Below, piece by piece: positions 54,001 to 64,000 of a DNA stretch of 64,000 bases; the stretch's first letter is position 1; each line of letters starts with the position of its first letter. The position numbers and the translations under genes are program-made. Under the pieces are notes generated by a model. It saw nothing but the letters and a program-made list of their open reading frames with translations, was not told the DNA's origin and did no database searches. The stretch is taken from the NCBI GenBank assembly GCA_964017045.1, contig OZ024802.1, positions 10,738,435 through 10,802,434 of the forward strand, read 5' to 3'. Source of the DNA: Omphiscola glabra (lineage: Eukaryota; Mollusca; Gastropoda; Lymnaeidae).

Positions 54001-57000
54001 TCTGCAGCATTAGGGGGTATTGGATCCATAACGGGTTCCACAACAAATTTGGTTATGCAGGGCCAGGCTGATTTGTAAGTTATTTTAAAAAAGTTTTTTT
54101 TACTTATATTTATTACTTTGCTCAAACTCTAAGGTCACGGCATCACTTTCTTGACATCCCCCCCCCCTTTTTCCATGTACATTAAAGCTGCTGCTACTTT
54201 AATCCTACCAAAGCCTATCTGGTCTACTTCCACCTACACCTAATGCTTCTGGTTATCCTTCTTAATCTCCAGCAAGAATTGGTCTAGTCCTTAATGTTTT
54301 TCGTTTTAAGGCAGAGACTTGCAAATTTATTCCACAATTTAACTTTATTCAGGTGACTATATTGAGAGTAAGCCAATATTCTTGTATATATTATTTATTG
54401 TTCAAACATTTACTCAAAGTTTTTGCTACAATACAGGCAAAAGTTTAAAAAGGCAGTTTTTTAAAACTTATTGCCAGCTTGTTACTCATGCTGTCCCTTA
54501 AAAGTTGATGTATGTCCAGGGTATGATTGTCCCCGCCCCACCCCACATTTCCCAAACCTTGGCGCAATTAAAGCAAGATTAGTTTTTCAAGCATTAAAAC
54601 AAAACAATACAAAAAAATATTTAAACAAAAATCAATGGTGTAAACATTTAAATGTCACATTTTTAGATCAATTTTTTAAAATTCATTAACAATGAAGAAT
54701 TGTTTACATAGCTCTTAATAATTCAGAAATCGTACTTGAATATGTATTATGAATTATTTCATATCTTAACAATGTCAACAGAATATTTGAAAAGTATGGC
54801 CTACAGTCTGGTGTGAATTTCCTCAGCTGGTTTATGTGTTGCTTCCCCTTGGCTGTTATTTGTCTTATACTTTCTTGGATGTGGCTAGTGTTTCATTTTT
54901 TTGGAATAAGGCAAGTATTTATGGGCATTTTCAATCTGTAACAGTAAGAGTTATCTTGTTTGGTCATTTAAAAAATTAATGCAAGTAGCCAAAAAGATAT
55001 TATTCTACACCAGGTTTAAAGTTTTTTGAGTACATATAAATGCCTTGATTACCTTATTTCAGGCTTTTAGGTAATTTTGTGTTCAGTTTGCTCTATATTT
55101 CAAGCTTTCCCAGATTTTGTTCTTAATATATCTCTTCAGTATTTCGATTGCTTTCATTTAAGACTGTGTTTCTCAAATTTTAAGCCTCTCATAACTCTTA
55201 TTACTTCATGCATCAGATCTATTAGATTTGGCCATAGATGCGTCACAAAGATAAAAATAGATCAGTAGCTACACTTGTATGGAACCTAATAATTTTTCTA
55301 CTTTTGAAACTTTGTCCTGTTTTTACAATTTTGAAATTTCTTAATGATATGCAAACAAAACAAAATCATGCATTTAATTTTACGGTCATGTAGTAAAACA
55401 GAAGTCATGATAGTAGTTGCTGACATAAATAAACATTTTCAATGGGAAAAGTCACTATTAGTATTAGAGATTAATATCTTTTTAAAAAAAAAAATGATAA
55501 AGGGAAGCAATTTATATAGTGTTCCATTGTTTCTGCTTACATCCACTGACATGGTAGTGTCTTTCTAATTTTGATCTAGAAATATGAATTTAGATACATA
55601 TATTTCTAAACAAGTGATTCAAAATTAAAATAAAAGATTAAAATATCATACTTGTTCAATCTTGATTCTGAATTTTAACTCACTTGGATATTACAAAGTA
55701 GATTTAAAATAATGAGGTTCAAAGAGGCATGTAGAATATGTTTGCTCATTCCAAGTTAATGAAGGCTTATAAAATAGGTCAGAAAATATGGTTATAGATT
55801 AATGAAGTGTAGAAAATTTTTAATGGTTTAGTGACCTATATTCTAATTGTAAAAAATAACTAACTTTTCATCTTATCTTTAGAGAATTAACAAGTTTTGG
55901 ATGTGGGGATAAAAAGAAAACAAAAGCCATGAAAACTGTTATTAGAGATCATCTAAGAGAATTGGGTCCTCTTTCGTAAGTTGCACTTATTATTGTAATT
56001 AAATTTTGTGTTTATAGATCATTCCAGATGGGTTAGTAATAAGTTACCACGAGATTTTAGTAAAAGTATTTATTAATTATAAAATATGTATTTGATACGA
56101 TACTTTGAAACACTATTGAAAGTGGCTGTAGCTTAACTTGGCTTAAGAGTTTTGAATACCTTTATGGAGATTATGGTACAAAATATTTATATACATCTTT
56201 TAATTGTGTGCATATTGTTGTCAAGAAGTTGCTCAAACTAACAGCTTTTTAAGGAAAATGTGTCATTTTTTTAATATGTTTAAAAAAATTAATGCTGCTT
56301 TTGAGTTTTTGGGGGTTTTTTTTGGTTTGTTTAGATGTCACATTTAATTTAGTTTGATATTTCGAATTTTATTTTTGTTTTGCTAGCCTACTACTGTAAA
56401 ACTTACTGAATCATAAATTTATTTTTATTTTGTTTACAATTCAAATTTTTGTGGTTGAATGTATTCACTTAATTCATATATGTCCATTAAAATGTATACA
56501 GTAACCTCCATGATTTATTGTGTAAATGGTTTTTGGCATTTGGGTAAATTTCAGATTTGCAGAAAAGGCTGTTATAGGTCACTTTTTTATCCTAATTCTA
56601 TCATGGTTTTTGATGAAAATGCCAGGTGACATTGGATGGAGCTATTATTTTAAACCAGAGTAAGTTTTCTCCTTTGACCCCATTGGCCCTTGATTTCATT
56701 TTATTTAGCCTTACTTATAGTTGATGAATTATTTGTTTTCTTATGAATTTCTTTGCTGTGTATTGGATTTATATATTTTACTTTAAATTTACTTTCAGTT
56801 ATGTGAGCAATTCAACACCAGGACTCATAGTTGTCTCGTTATTATTTATTTTCCCATGTGAAAAGCCTCGAGTCTTCTGCTGGTTAAGAAAAGAAAAAGA
56901 TGGTAAAATTATTTAAACAATCCCAATATGTGTGTGATTAAATGTAAATAAAAAGCAATAAATAGATTTAATCAGCAAGCCTAACCAATATTTGATATCT

Positions 57001-59126
57001 GAAAGTTAAAATGGAATTGCAGAGAAATAACCACATTTTCTCTAAATAATATTCATTTTTTAAGCATTTCAAAATTTTAAAAATTCATTATTATTTATGG
57101 CACAATATATTTGTAGTCAATAACTTATTATTGTACTAAAAATTCCAACATTTTGAACCTAGATATTTTAAATGTATTCATTTCTTTTAGGTGCAGTTCC
57201 TTTACCTAAATCTGTAGCAGCCTTAATAGATTGGAAAAATGTAAATGAGCATTTCCCATGGAGTGCATGGTTGTTGGTTGGAGGAGGATATGCTGTTGCA
57301 CATGTTTGGCAGGCAATACCCAGCTTTTTCTTTTTAAAGCATTGATTGATTTTTACAAATATTTTATGTCTTATATTGTCATATAAATTTATCATAACCA
57401 AGTCTTTCTTTTTGTAAGAAAATCCCTCACATAGTTGTAACTAAATTTAAAATAAAAAAGTTTTAAGAGAAGTTTATTTATAAAACTTTATATTCATATT
57501 TGAACTAAACATTCTTCACTTTTAGACATAATGTAGAGAAATTATTTCAGTTGTTATTGCTATTATAGATTTTTGTATGACACATCTTATGTTTAAACAA
57601 AATTATAATTTTAAGTTATAGTAATGTTTGTCTTACTCTATTTGAATGATATTTTTTGTTTAACAAGGCATCAGGCTTATCACTTTGGATTGGATTAAGG
57701 TTGTCCGTTTTCTCAAATGTTACTCCTTGGCTCATGGTGTTCATTATCTCCTTAATTGTATCATTTTTGACTGAAATAACAAGTAATGCTGCAACAGCAA
57801 GCATTCTTTGTCCTATTTTAGCTGATTTGGTAAGTTAAATGCTGTAACTATTAAAATAAGTATGTATAATTAATAGGGAACACAAGTTATATGTTGTTAC
57901 TGAAATCCAGAAGTTTTCTATTTATGTGTTATAAACCTTTTGCCAAAATTACAATAGTGGTTAAATGTGGGGGGATGACTCTGCTTGTGTTGAGAAATGA
58001 TTGATAAGGAAGAAAGCAGTATGATTCTCACCTTAGACAATTATTTTTGCTTTACTACATTTGTTTTATTTTCTTGATTGTAACTTGACATTATCTTAGC
58101 TAAACAAAATATTTGTATGGGTTGCACATGTTTAAAGGGGAAAACATGACACATCTTTTTTTCTTGGTACTTTGACATAGCTTTTATTTTGTTTTATTTT
58201 CTTGATTGTAACTTGAACTCTAACTCTATAGGATCTTTATTAATTTTATTTGTACATGTTTGACTTTATCGTAGCTAAACAAAATGTTTGTATGGGGTGC
58301 ACATTTTTAAAGGGGAAAACATGACACATCTTATTTTCTTGGTACTTTGACATTGCTTACACTTACGGGGAACATTGTTGATTATGATTTTTTTAAAGTG
58401 AAGCTAATTTAAAAACTTCAAGTATATTTTCATGACTGGGCTATTGATTAGATCTAGCCTGACATACACTAAGTCATGTAAGATATCAAAATATTTCATT
58501 ATATAAGTGTGATTTTTGAGACTTTTTAGTACCAAAAAATGCTTAAATATAATGTGTTTTAAGCAACTGTTTGTATTGTTGAACAGGCCATCGCTATGCA
58601 GTTAAATCCTCTGTACCTGCTTTATCCTGCTACTCTTGCCTGTTCTTTAGCATTTATGCTTCCAGTTGCTACTGCACCAAATGCTATTGTATTTGCTATT
58701 GGTCATATTAAAGTAAAAGATATGGTAAGTTACTTATGATATATTTATCATCAATTTTAACAAAAGTAAAGGGATTGCCAGTGGCCCAACATTTTTAAAT
58801 ACTCTTTTCCTCTGCTTCCAACAAATACTCCCAATACAATCTCTTCTTAACATTATGCTAGATATAATAGCAAGAATCTTTTATGATATATACTAATTGT
58901 TTATTTCCATTAAAAATAATAAACTGCTTTATTTCTTTTCATGAAACAGGCCAAGGCTGGATTTGTCCTGAACCTGATATGTGTTTTAGTTATCTGTCTA
59001 GCTACTAACACTTGGATAACTGCATTGCTACAACTTGATGCATTGCCTCTTGAGATGAGAAAATCTCTTAATAATTCACGACTAGTTTCACAGTTTGGAA
59101 ATACAAATTTGACATCAGGGAATTAA
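51040..59126 (+). CDS. SLC13 family sodium-coupled di/tricarboxylate or sulfate symporter
   Basis: Fourteen coding exons: 51040-51138, 51726-51875, 52029-52144, 53073-53230, 53521-53596, 53922-54074, 54782-54910, 55883-55975, 56555-56659, 56799-56902, 57191-57312, 57668-57829, 58587-58724, 58950-59126. They total 1782 nt, 593 aa, and all phases agree; members usually have about 570-620 aa. It is a multi-pass plasma-membrane protein with a hydrophobic first segment (TLILIFVPFVASPIL). Family marks are WITEALPLAVTALSPI, KLHKRIALR, TSNAAT (470s) and CSLAFMLPVATAPNAIV (508-524), which fits the Na/sulfate symporter signature. The first SNT sodium motif reads N139-N140-T141, and the usual glycine pair near residue 90 is replaced by FCC. 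The introns after exons 7 and 11 start with GC. The C-terminal tail has NNS and NLT sequons. Substrate cannot be told from sequence, so no member number is given. Confidence 0.93.
58064..58365. repeat. Tandem duplication in SLC13 intron 12
   Basis: TTTTCTTGATTGTAACTTGA and GGGGAAAACATGACACATCT occur twice in the same order. The second copy (from about 58191) has about 45 extra bases between the shared blocks. Confidence 0.85.
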
Positions 59127-59236
59127 ACTTTCTACTAACTGAGGTTGTGATATTTTTGTGTTACGTTTTGTTATTCTTTGGTATGATTTTGTATGATAAA
59201 AATGTAATAATGCCAATTTCTTTTAGAATCTTTTAT

Positions 59237-59242
59237 AATAAA
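59237..59242 (+). terminator. Candidate polyadenylation signal of SLC13 gene
   Basis: An AATAAA hexamer lies about 110 nt after the stop codon of the SLC13 gene, immediately before the retrotransposon remnant begins. The placement suits a short 3' UTR. Confidence 0.5.
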
Positions 59243-59249
59243 TATGGAA

Positions 59250-62165
59250 ATAACATAAAGTTAAAGGTTGTATGTTTCCCTAATTGTTGTTCATCAGTCA
59301 GGAGTCGACCATGACCACTTGAATCATCAGATTTGTGGGTGCGCAGATGGCTAATGAAACCGATTCTGGCACAACATTTTCTTGTGCAGTAGGTGCAGGG
59401 GCATGATGGGGGCATCTCCGTGAGCAGAGTCAGGCCGGGCCTTCCTGTCATGACTCTATTGCTCTGCAGCCGCTGTTCTGCCAATGTCATGTTGCATGGA
59501 TTTCCTGTGTTAAGTGGAGCTCCATGATGTTCGATCCTTTGCTTTTTCCTCCCACGTGTCTGGGTTTATGTCTAACGCTTTCAGTGAGGCTTTTAGGTTG
59601 TCTTTAAAACGTTTCTTCTGCCCGCAGCAGACCGCTTTCATTGTTCGAGCTCTCCATAGAAAATTCTTTTGGGCAGACGGTCGTCTGACATTCTCACAAC
59701 ATGTCCCGACCAGCGAAGCTGGGACCTCATTAAGATGGTAAAGTTGCCAGGGAGACCTGCCTGTGTGAGCACCTCAGTGTCTGGGACTCTGTCCTGCCAT
59801 TTATTGTTGAGAATTTTTCTGAGTTTTGTGGTATAAAAGTGGTTCAGCATTCTTGCATAGCGTTGGTATACCGTCCACCTTTCACAGGCATAGACCTAGA
59901 GAAGCGTAGAGAGAACAGCTGCCTGATATACTTTCAGTTTAGTTTGAATGCTGATACCTCTCCTGGTCCATACGTTCTTAGTCTATTTTCCATAGGTTGC
60001 ACTGGCTCTCGCAATACGGAGGTTAATCTCAGCCTTTTTTGTGTTAATGTTGAGCCCGAAGTTTGTGCAGGCATTAGAAAAGTTTGTGACGCAACGTTGC
60101 ATATCCACTTCTGATACAGCGTTTAGGGCACAGTAGGCTGCATACTAAACATAGTCTGGTGGTGTCTGTCAGGGCCTTCGTTTTTGCATGTAGCCTTTTG
60201 GGGTTGAATAGATTGCCGTCTCTGAAGGCATCGGTCAGCGTTAACATGAGGCTGAAAAGTGTTGGGGCAAGTGCACCGCCTGGTTTCACGCCATTTGTTA
60301 CAATGAATGGTTTTAACGTCTCTCCATTATCCCAAACTCTATAGCTTGCATACCATCATGGATTAGTCGTACCATCGACACGAACTTCCTGGGGCATCTA
60401 TATTTGGCCATGATCTTCCAAAGGCCCTCTCTACTGACAGTGTCGAAAGCTTTGGTCAGGTCTACAACGGTAGAGAAGAGGTCAGCATTTTGTTTCCTGC
60501 ATTTTTCCTGTAGCTGTCTGGCCGCAAACACCATATCGATGGTTCCTCCTTCCTTCAGGAAGCCACATTGACTTTCTGGCAGTTGAGCCTTGTCAAGATG
60601 CCCGTTAAGACAACTTAGCAAGATTCTGGCTAATATCTTGCCTACAATTGAGAGCAGTGATATGCCATGTTGGTTGTCGCATGATTGACGGTTCCTTTTA
60701 TGCTTGTACAGGTGAACAATAGACGAATCATTGAAGACCTGTGGAATGGTCTCTTGTTGCCACATAAGTATGAACAGCCGGTGAAGTCTTTCAGACAGAG
60801 CTGTACCCCCTTCTTTGTATACTTAAGACGAGATTAAGTCATCACCTGGTGCTTTGCCGCTTGTGAGAAGGCATATATAGCATGTTTGGTCTCAGTTAGG
60901 GTAGGCGGGTCTTCCAGTTCTCGATTAAACGGCACCTGTATAAGACGATTTATGGCTTCATCATTAATGGATGAAGGTCGATTCAGGATGTTGTCGAAGT
61001 TTTCAGACCAGCGTTCAATATTTGTTTCCTTCTCAGTGATTAGAGATTTCTCACCATCAATCAGAAGCGGGGATGATGCTGATGAAGTGGGGCTGTACAC
61101 TGTTTTCATAGCGAAGTTGAAATTGTTTAAGTCATGTCGGTCTGCATAGCCTTGGATCTCGTCGGCCTTGTCGCTCAAACATTTATTCTGCTATAGACGC
61201 AGTTGCTGCTGCACCGTTTTTCTTATACTGTTGTATGCATCTTTCACTGGGACTGACCTCGGGTTGTTTAGGGAAGCGTGGTGGAGACGGTGTTCCCTCG
61301 AGCAGTTGCTTTATAACGTCACAGCTATCATCAAACCAGTCCTGATGTTTTTTTGAGCTTGGTCCAAAAAAGTAAACTCCATGGCGGTGTTGTACAACAT
61401 CGATGTAAGTGATGGTCAGTTTGCTTCGACGCTGTCATTTTCCAATAGTGTGGACTCGATGCGTTCTTCCAGAGTGTCCACAAAAGATTTGTTAATGTTG
61501 GGGCTTTTCAACTTTGTGGTATTTAGACGTTTAGGAGTCTTCTTTCCCTGTTGGCGTCTTTTGGGTTTTATGTGTAGGTTGAGCTTGGTGATAATAAGAT
61601 GATGATCTGTCCAGCAGTCTGCACCACACATAGACTAGGTTACACGCACGTCGTGACTGTCCTTCCTCCTAATGATGACATAGTCGATGAGGTGCCAATG
61701 TTTTGAACAATGGTGCATCCAGGACGTTCGATATCGCGTCGGAAGGCGAAATGTCGTGTTAGTGATCAGCAGTTCATGCTCTGCACATGTCTGGAACAGG
61801 AGATTATCGTTACTTTTGCACTGGCCCACTCCATACTTTCCTAGAGTACCATGCCAAGTGATTTGGTCGCTACCAGCTCGAGCATTGAAGTCACCAAGAA
61901 ATATAAGCTTTTCCTACTTTGGAACGCCTGCCATGACAGATTGAAGGTCCCCGTAGAACTTGGTTTTTACTTCATCTGGGTTTGTCATTGTTGGAGCATA
62001 GCAGCTTATAATGGTGAGGTGTTGTCTTCCAGACACGAGAGGTGATTTTCACTGTTAGTATCCTATCGTTAACTCCTTTCGGAAGACGAACAAGCATTTT
62101 TACCTTGCAGTTTTGATAGCAAAACCAACACCAGACGGACAAGCTACCAGGGAGGAGCGCCACGA
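59250..62165 (-). mobile_element. Decayed non-LTR retrotransposon (LINE) remnant
   Basis: Read 5' to 3' on the minus strand, frames hold: an APE-type endonuclease part (LPKGVNDRILT near 62090; TSWMHHCSKHWHLIDYVI near 61710; CWTDHHLI near 61600); a linker (INDEAINRL near 60960); reverse transcriptase fingers/palm (60765-60313, HGISLLSIVGKILARILL and VDLTKAFDTVSREGLW); a broken catalytic region; a C-terminal block (QLRWSGHVVRMSDDRLPKR near 59700); and a C2H2-type zinc finger (CTYCTRKCCARIGFISHLRTH near 59370). Frames shift several times and stops interrupt, and the expected FADD catalytic box reads YAAY near 60135. The order matches a LINE common in molluscs; I do not assign a clade. It lies just downstream of the SLC13 gene in opposite orientation. 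Confidence 0.88.
60313..60765 (-). pseudogene. Reverse transcriptase domain fragment of the LINE
   Basis: A 150-aa open frame with the N-terminal and central reverse transcriptase motifs. IPQVFNDSSIVHLYKHK, then SLLSIVGKILARILL, PESQCGF, and the first catalytic aspartate in STVVDLTKAFDTVSREG are visible. The frame ends before the second catalytic block, which is displaced to another frame and mutated. It is non-functional. Confidence 0.85.
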
Positions 62166-62239
62166 GTTTTATTATTACTGTTATTATTATTAGAAGTTTT
62201 CTATAGCGTGGTACCACGCTGTACATACAATTTAACAAA

Positions 62240-64000
62240 CTTAATCATGAAAAAAATGTTTTTTTTAAATATTTTAATGTCTGGGTCTACTCTTGTCACA
62301 TATTTCAGGATATTGTTGTCCTCAACTCAAGCGATTTTTCTCATGACCTGTGTCCCTGACATTCACTTTATTGTCTATGTTATGACTGTGTTAGCTAATG
62401 TGTTTTCGAGGCACTCCTATGTCATCCGCGTAGTCAAAATTGTATTGTTTACCTTTTCTCTTTGATGGGTTTATATAAGCTTAATCAACATTTGCCACGA
62501 GAAGAGAATCAGTTATATAATGTGTTACTGTATCAAACCAGACTCGACTTTGGAAGGTTCAGTCATGTGGCTACTTAAAACTATTAGAGTACTCAAAAAT
62601 TCAAATCTCGTATAGAGGGTTGCATAATAATGATCACATCTAAGGCAATGCAAAAGGATCTAGCAAAACGAGTCTCGGTGTGGGTTGCCAAAACCTTTCT
62701 TCAATTGACGAAGTCAATGTAAAGAGATGCATTCCATTCTCATTCAGTAGTCTGCACAAGGATATTTTGTTTAGATCTATGGTATGGTATAATTCCCGTT
62801 CCTAATATCAGATAACCTTTTCAGTCTGAGTATGTTCTTCTCCTTTGCCTCTTTAGTTGTTGTTATGGTTTTTTGGGGTTTGTTTTTTTGCTGTAGGATG
62901 CTGGTTCTGGTCTCTATGGTCTTGTGGATCTCTTACGGGTTCCAAATGTACTACATGATCTGTAGGATATTATCTTTAACTTAAACATTCCCAAGCAGAA
63001 GCCATTTTGCAGCTTGTGTAGTATGATCCCACTGACTTAATTAAATAGTGTTAAGTTTAATGTTTAGAACCTCTTGGATCTCAAGAAAGTTTGGAAATGT
63101 TAGAGATTAAAGAAGTTTATGAAAACATTGGACATCTGAAATTCAACGTCTGCTTAGCCCATAAAATATCCAACATGCAAATGTTTAATTTTGAGTCATA
63201 TTTTCCCACACAATAGTCCTATATGAATGTTGTCAACCTTTAGTTTTTGTGTTCACAGTGAAATTTTCTTTTTAAAAAGCGCAATATGCAACCATAACAA
63301 TAAATAAAAGAGTCTGAGCTCATTAGGCTTTTCTTTACAAATTACGATAGCCACGAATTTCTTCTTAATTTCTAAAACGTCCAAGATGACTCGGTATTTT
63401 TTGTTTAACATTTAAAGAATAGTTTATGCACACAAAAAAGATGTTACGTTTAAGTTTAACTGTTAAATTTATTCTTCCTCCATCTTTTTCAATTAGTAAT
63501 CAGTTTGATTTGGCACTTGGATAATAATATATACTATTGAATGTTACGTTGAATGGCTGACAATTTTGCAACTAAAATATCCAAAAGTGATTGCGGATTT
63601 AGTAAAAATGAGTTTATAAAAAAAAATATCCCTACTTGTTAAACAAAGTACCGTATTGTACTAGTCTTTGCACACAACTCAGCGATTAAATCACACTTAT
63701 TCGGGCTAGCAAGCTACTAGCACTCAAGTAACAGACTTAACTGATATATATATTTCTAATGGAACTTCTGATATAAGCAAATAAAAAGTAATAATTAAAT
63801 TAATTGAACTGAACACCATTATAATAGTTTTTTTTTATAATTCCTGTTCCCATCACTGACTGGACTGGATCATACTGGATGTTACTAGTTATGTGTCCAG
63901 TTCTTCTAGACCACTTTAGACCATCAGGCAACCCCATCTCAGTATATATCTCAGCACCTCTCAAGTGTGTCCACACACTCACACACAATTAATGTTAAGA
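62240..64000. other. No gene seen
   Basis: AT-rich sequence with short frames only. Nothing recognisable on either strand. Confidence 0.4.

Overview
The window is eukaryotic, intron-rich, AT-rich DNA. It most likely comes from a gastropod mollusc, perhaps a freshwater pulmonate. The reasons are vertebrate/invertebrate-type gene structures with canonical GT-AG introns, a tRNA-derived SINE in at least three copies, many minisatellites, and a SPIN-like hAT element, a family known from tetrapods and a pond snail. The taxon is inferred and not proven.

Bases 1 to about 26 kb hold no gene I can support. This region is a dense cluster of at least 18 different tandem arrays with unit lengths of about 16 to 61 bp, plus a long GATA/GTAG microsatellite. 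Between and inside the arrays lie non-autonomous DNA transposons: hAT-like elements, a foldback element with a 9-bp target duplication, a large palindrome, the SPIN-like copy and a SINE.

From 26 to 59 kb there are three complete gene models. I rebuilt them exon by exon, and every junction keeps frame. (1) A ropporin-1-like gene (ROPN1L, 224 aa, minus strand, 26343-33107 plus a probable 5' UTR exon near 36209). Its last intron contains a hAT-like element that was itself hit by a TTAA-flanked element carrying a Mutator-type DDE transposase. (2) A HORMAD1/Hop1-like meiotic chromosome-axis gene (593 aa, plus strand, 36990-48445, 20 coding exons). It encodes HORMA, a PHD zinc finger and a winged helix, and includes an 11-nt microexon. 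(3) An SLC13-type sodium/carboxylate (or sulfate) symporter (593 aa, plus strand, 51040-59126, 14 coding exons), with two GC-AG introns and an altered first SNT sodium-site motif. ROPN1L (sperm/ciliary) and HORMAD1 (meiosis) are arranged head to head and may share a promoter region at about 36.3-37.0 kb.

From 59 to 62.2 kb there is a decayed non-LTR retrotransposon (minus strand) with endonuclease, reverse transcriptase and C-terminal zinc-finger remnants. The last 1.8 kb shows nothing I can identify. No rRNA, functional tRNA gene or CRISPR array is seen.
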